Assembly (NCBI GenBank): GCA_030377945.1
Contig: JAUCGD010000119.1
Location: forward strand, 1-9,020
Direction: 5' to 3'
DNA: 9,020 bases
DNA from: Desulfobacterales bacterium HSG17
Lineage (GTDB): Bacteria; Desulfobacterota; Desulfobacteria; Desulfobacterales; Desulfococcaceae
Shown here: piece after piece, positions 7,593-9,020 of the stretch
Position numbering within the stretch: the stretch's first letter is position 1
Layout of the letters: each line of letters starts with the position of its first letter
Made by a program: the position numbers and the translations under genes
The notes under the pieces: model-generated
What the model saw: the letters and a program-made list of their open reading frames with translations, nothing else
What the model was told of the DNA's origin: nothing
The model's database searches: none

Positions 7593-7684
7593 GAATCAGG
7601 ATGGTCAGGATGATTTAAGGATAGTCAGGATAGATGTGTGCAGGCATCCTGGGTATCCTTTTTCAATCCTGGACATCCTGATTC
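7593..7684. repeat. Imperfect 39-nt inverted repeat of GGAT/ATCC boxes (REP-like palindrome)
   Basis: Left arm 7593-7631 and right arm 7646-7684 match at 30 of 39 positions as an inverted repeat around a 14-nt spacer. The left arm holds four GGAT boxes (starting 7599, 7608, 7619, 7628) and the right arm four ATCC boxes (7646, 7655, 7666, 7675). Spacings are 9, 11 and 9 nt in both arms. Mismatches fall mainly between boxes, so the boxes are the conserved part. It resembles the GGAT-rich interspersed palindromes common in environmental bacteria. It lies 23 nt upstream of the RHS core gene, so it would fold in that gene's leader RNA or act as a paired protein-binding site. No coding capacity is seen in it. 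Confidence 0.8.
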
Positions 7685-7721
7685 AGGATAAGAATTGTGA
7701 TTTTTGAGTCAAATCATAAAA

Positions 7722-7772
7722 TCAAGCACCACCAGGGACAAAGCCGAAACCACCGGGAACCAAATGAGCCAT
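7722..7772 (-). CDS. Putative 16-residue Gly/Pro peptide ORF (MAHLVPGGFGFVPGGA)
   Basis: An ATG at 7772 follows a consensus ribosome site and opens a 16-codon frame ending in TGA (7722-7724). The peptide is MAHLVPGGFGFVPGGA. It contains two VPGG units flanking FGF, a near-symmetric arrangement. Six of 16 residues are Gly, none is charged except possibly His. It has no signal peptide or membrane segment. It lies 69 nt after the MFS stop and 151 nt before the RHS core gene, all on the same strand, with the large palindrome between it and the RHS gene. It could be a functional micropeptide, a precursor of a modified peptide, or a translated leader that controls the RHS genes. It matches no family I know. 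Evidence for translation is the ribosome site only. Confidence 0.5.
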   Translation of the reverse strand: MAHLVPGGFGFVPGGA

Positions 7773-7776
7773 AATG

Positions 7777-7785
7777 ACCTCCTTT
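7777..7785 (-). promoter_or_regulatory. Consensus ribosome binding site of the 16-codon ORF
   Basis: On the - strand AAAGGAGGT is followed by CATT and the ATG at 7772, with 5 nt from GGAGG to the ATG. It is as strong as the sites of the two RHS genes and well placed. That is unexpected for a stretch with no long ORF, and it is the main reason to believe the short frame is translated. Confidence 0.7.
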
Positions 7786-7841
7786 CTTAGTTAAAGGTTA
7801 ATAAAGATTTGAACTGTGATTAAGCTGATTTAAAAGATTTG

Positions 7842-9020
7842 CTATGATTTTAAATCATGTAAACCATTGTAATCAAAGAAATCACAGTCCAAAGAAGTAA
7901 AACGGATCACCCAAAGGATGATCGAAACAGCTACAAATATAAAAAGCATGGTAAAAACCAAAATTTGATGCCCCACAGTTTCAAACAATTGTCCGATAAA
8001 CCAGGGAAAGAACATTGCACCAATACCGGTTGCAATCATGAATTTTCCAGTAACAGCACCGCTAAGGGGCATATAATTTTGAATAAAAGACAGCATGGAA
8101 GGAAAAACCGAAGCAGTTGAAAAGGCAAAACCTAAAGAACCTATTAGGATAAACAAGGAAGAATCGGAAAAAACAGCCATAACACTCAAACTGAGCAAAC
8201 AACCGACAATATCAAAACAGAGCATGGCAAAAGGTGATAATCTAAAGGAGAGGAAAATGGCGGCAAACCGGCCAAAGGTAAAAGCTATCCAAAAACCGGA
8301 ATTGAGGCGGGCTGCCTGAAAATTATCCATATTAGCGGCTGATTTGGCATAATTGAAAATCCAGTTGCCAAAACCGGCTTCAACCCCGCCGTAAAATACC
8401 ATGAACAGGAGAGAAAGACGGAATATTTTTTGAGAACTAGGGGACAGGACATTTAGGGATTCAGATGAATAACAAAAATCCGGTTCAGGAAGAAAAAACA
8501 AACAAATGGCAGTAAAGATGGACAGAATAGCAAAAATCCGGTAAATTGGAAAAATATCCCCAGAATTCAGAACAGACCAGGAAACAGCCAGAGGGGAAAT
8601 AATAAAACCGATACCTGCGGCCAGGTGCAGACCGTTCATAACCGGGGCAAAGTTCAAGGGGAAATTACGAATAATCAAAACATTGCCCCCAACATTCAGC
8701 GTAGCGACTGAAGCACCAAAGCACAAAACCAGACAGCACAGGGCAGCCAGGGAGCGCATCATAGGAATCAGGAACAGGAAAAAAGCCATAAGCCCCAGTG
8801 AAGCAGCAAGAACCCGATGACCGGGCAGGCGGTCAAACAAAAAACCTGAGCCAAAAGAACCGGCCAGTCCACCCAGATACAGGGCAATGAAAATCAGGCT
8901 GATTTCCTGTATCATGCAGTTAGTATGAACAGCCAGAATATTCAGACTCGGCCCCCAAGCAGCCCCGGCCAGGCCAAGAATAGAAAAGGCAATATAATAG
9001 AAACAGGTGCAGCAAAGTTT
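7842..9020 (-). CDS. Major facilitator superfamily transporter, N-terminus outside window
   Basis: The frame stays open upstream of the ATG at 8915 to the window edge. It encodes YYIAFSILGLAGAAWGPSLNIL, a typical first MFS helix, so the real start lies beyond 9020 and a start at 8915 would delete helix 1. About 392 residues are visible, close to a full 12-helix transporter. Numbering from the 8915 ATG: helix 2 about 4-22, then the inter-helix motif A, GSGFLFDRLPGHR (22-34); polar residues N74, N78, N94 and H97 inside the N-terminal bundle (NVGGN, NGLHLAAGIG); a hydrophilic central loop about 143-163; and the C-terminal six helices with GGVEAGFGNWIFNYA (176-190). These N/H and E/W signatures resemble the fucose/FHS-type permeases, suggesting a sugar-type or similar solute carried across the inner membrane. 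The substrate is not determinable. Its stop is 69 nt before the small ORF; a functional link with the RHS genes is not evident. Confidence 0.9.
   Translation of the reverse strand, partial: KLCCTCFYYIAFSILGLAGAAWGPSLNILAVHTNCMIQEISLIFIALYLGGLAGSFGSGFLFDRLPGHRVLAASLGLMAFFLFLIPMMRSLAALCCLVLCFGASVATLNVGGNVLIIRNFPLNFAPVMNGLHLAAGIGFIISPLAVSWSVLNSGDIFPIYRIFAILSIFTAICLFFLPEPDFCYSSESLNVLSPSSQKIFRLSLLFMVFYGGVEAGFGNWIFNYAKSAANMDNFQAARLNSGFWIAFTFGRFAAIFLSFRLSPFAMLCFDIVGCLLSLSVMAVFSDSSLFILIGSLGFAFSTASVFPSMLSFIQNYMPLSGAVTGKFMIATGIGAMFFPWFIGQLFETVGHQILVFTMLFIFVAVSIILWVIRFTSLDCDFFDYNGLHDLKS

Noticed and set aside
7593..7684. CRISPR array or tandem repeat
   Set aside because: The units are inverted rather than direct across the centre, boxes are 4 nt with 5-7 nt gaps, and no repeat/spacer pattern of CRISPR size is present.
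7786..7841. A sigma-70 promoter for the peptide/RHS genes
   Set aside because: The best pair on the - strand (TTAATC, 17 nt, TAACCT) matches only about three of six positions in each box, so it is not better than chance in A/T-rich DNA.
7844..7858. Perfect palindrome ATGATTT-T-AAATCAT at the end of the transporter gene as a terminator
   Set aside because: The stem is 7 bp and nearly all A/T, and no T-run follows it on the - strand, so it is too weak to call.

Overview
The window (about 40% GC by eye) carries six protein-coding genes. Two of them, at the window edges, are incomplete, and one is a 16-codon ORF. The gene mix is a membrane-bound GGDEF cyclase, a Uma2-type nuclease, very large secreted SpvB/RHS proteins and GGAT/ATCC interspersed repeats. 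Together with strong GGAGG ribosome sites, this suggests a Gram-negative environmental bacterium. A sulfate-reducer-like Desulfobacterota member is my best guess, but it is an impression and not proven by any marker gene here.

Layout: (1) 2-817 (+), C-terminal part of a membrane-anchored diguanylate cyclase whose 5' end lies outside the window. (2) 859-1431 (+), a Uma2-family PD-(D/E)XK protein. (3) 1445-1489, a strong symmetric hairpin that can terminate transcription from both sides. (4) 6297-1501 (-), a 1598-residue secreted SpvB / FG-GAP / RHS-repeat shell protein. (5) 7570-6329 (-), a 413-residue secreted protein holding the last RHS strands, the RHS core and a variable C-terminal tip. 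(6) 7684-7593, a 39-nt imperfect inverted repeat built of GGAT/ATCC boxes. (7) 7772-7722 (-), a 16-codon ORF with a consensus ribosome binding site. (8) 9020-7842 (-), a 12-helix major facilitator transporter whose N-terminus lies outside the window.

The main point of interest is the RHS pair. RHS shell proteins normally run SpvB/FG-GAP, RHS repeats, core, tip in one chain, or in two chains in the Tc toxin B and C order. Here the shell is cut at a conserved place, after GPHAVT in the long protein and before YDANGN in the short one. Each part has its own signal peptide, and the C-terminal part is encoded first, with 31 nt between the genes. The two chains look complementary and co-translated, so they probably assemble after export into one RHS cocoon. 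The tip is unrecognised, AT-rich relative to the rest, and has no adjacent immunity gene. Upstream of the pair, a 16-residue glycine-rich peptide ORF and a large palindrome form an unusual leader.
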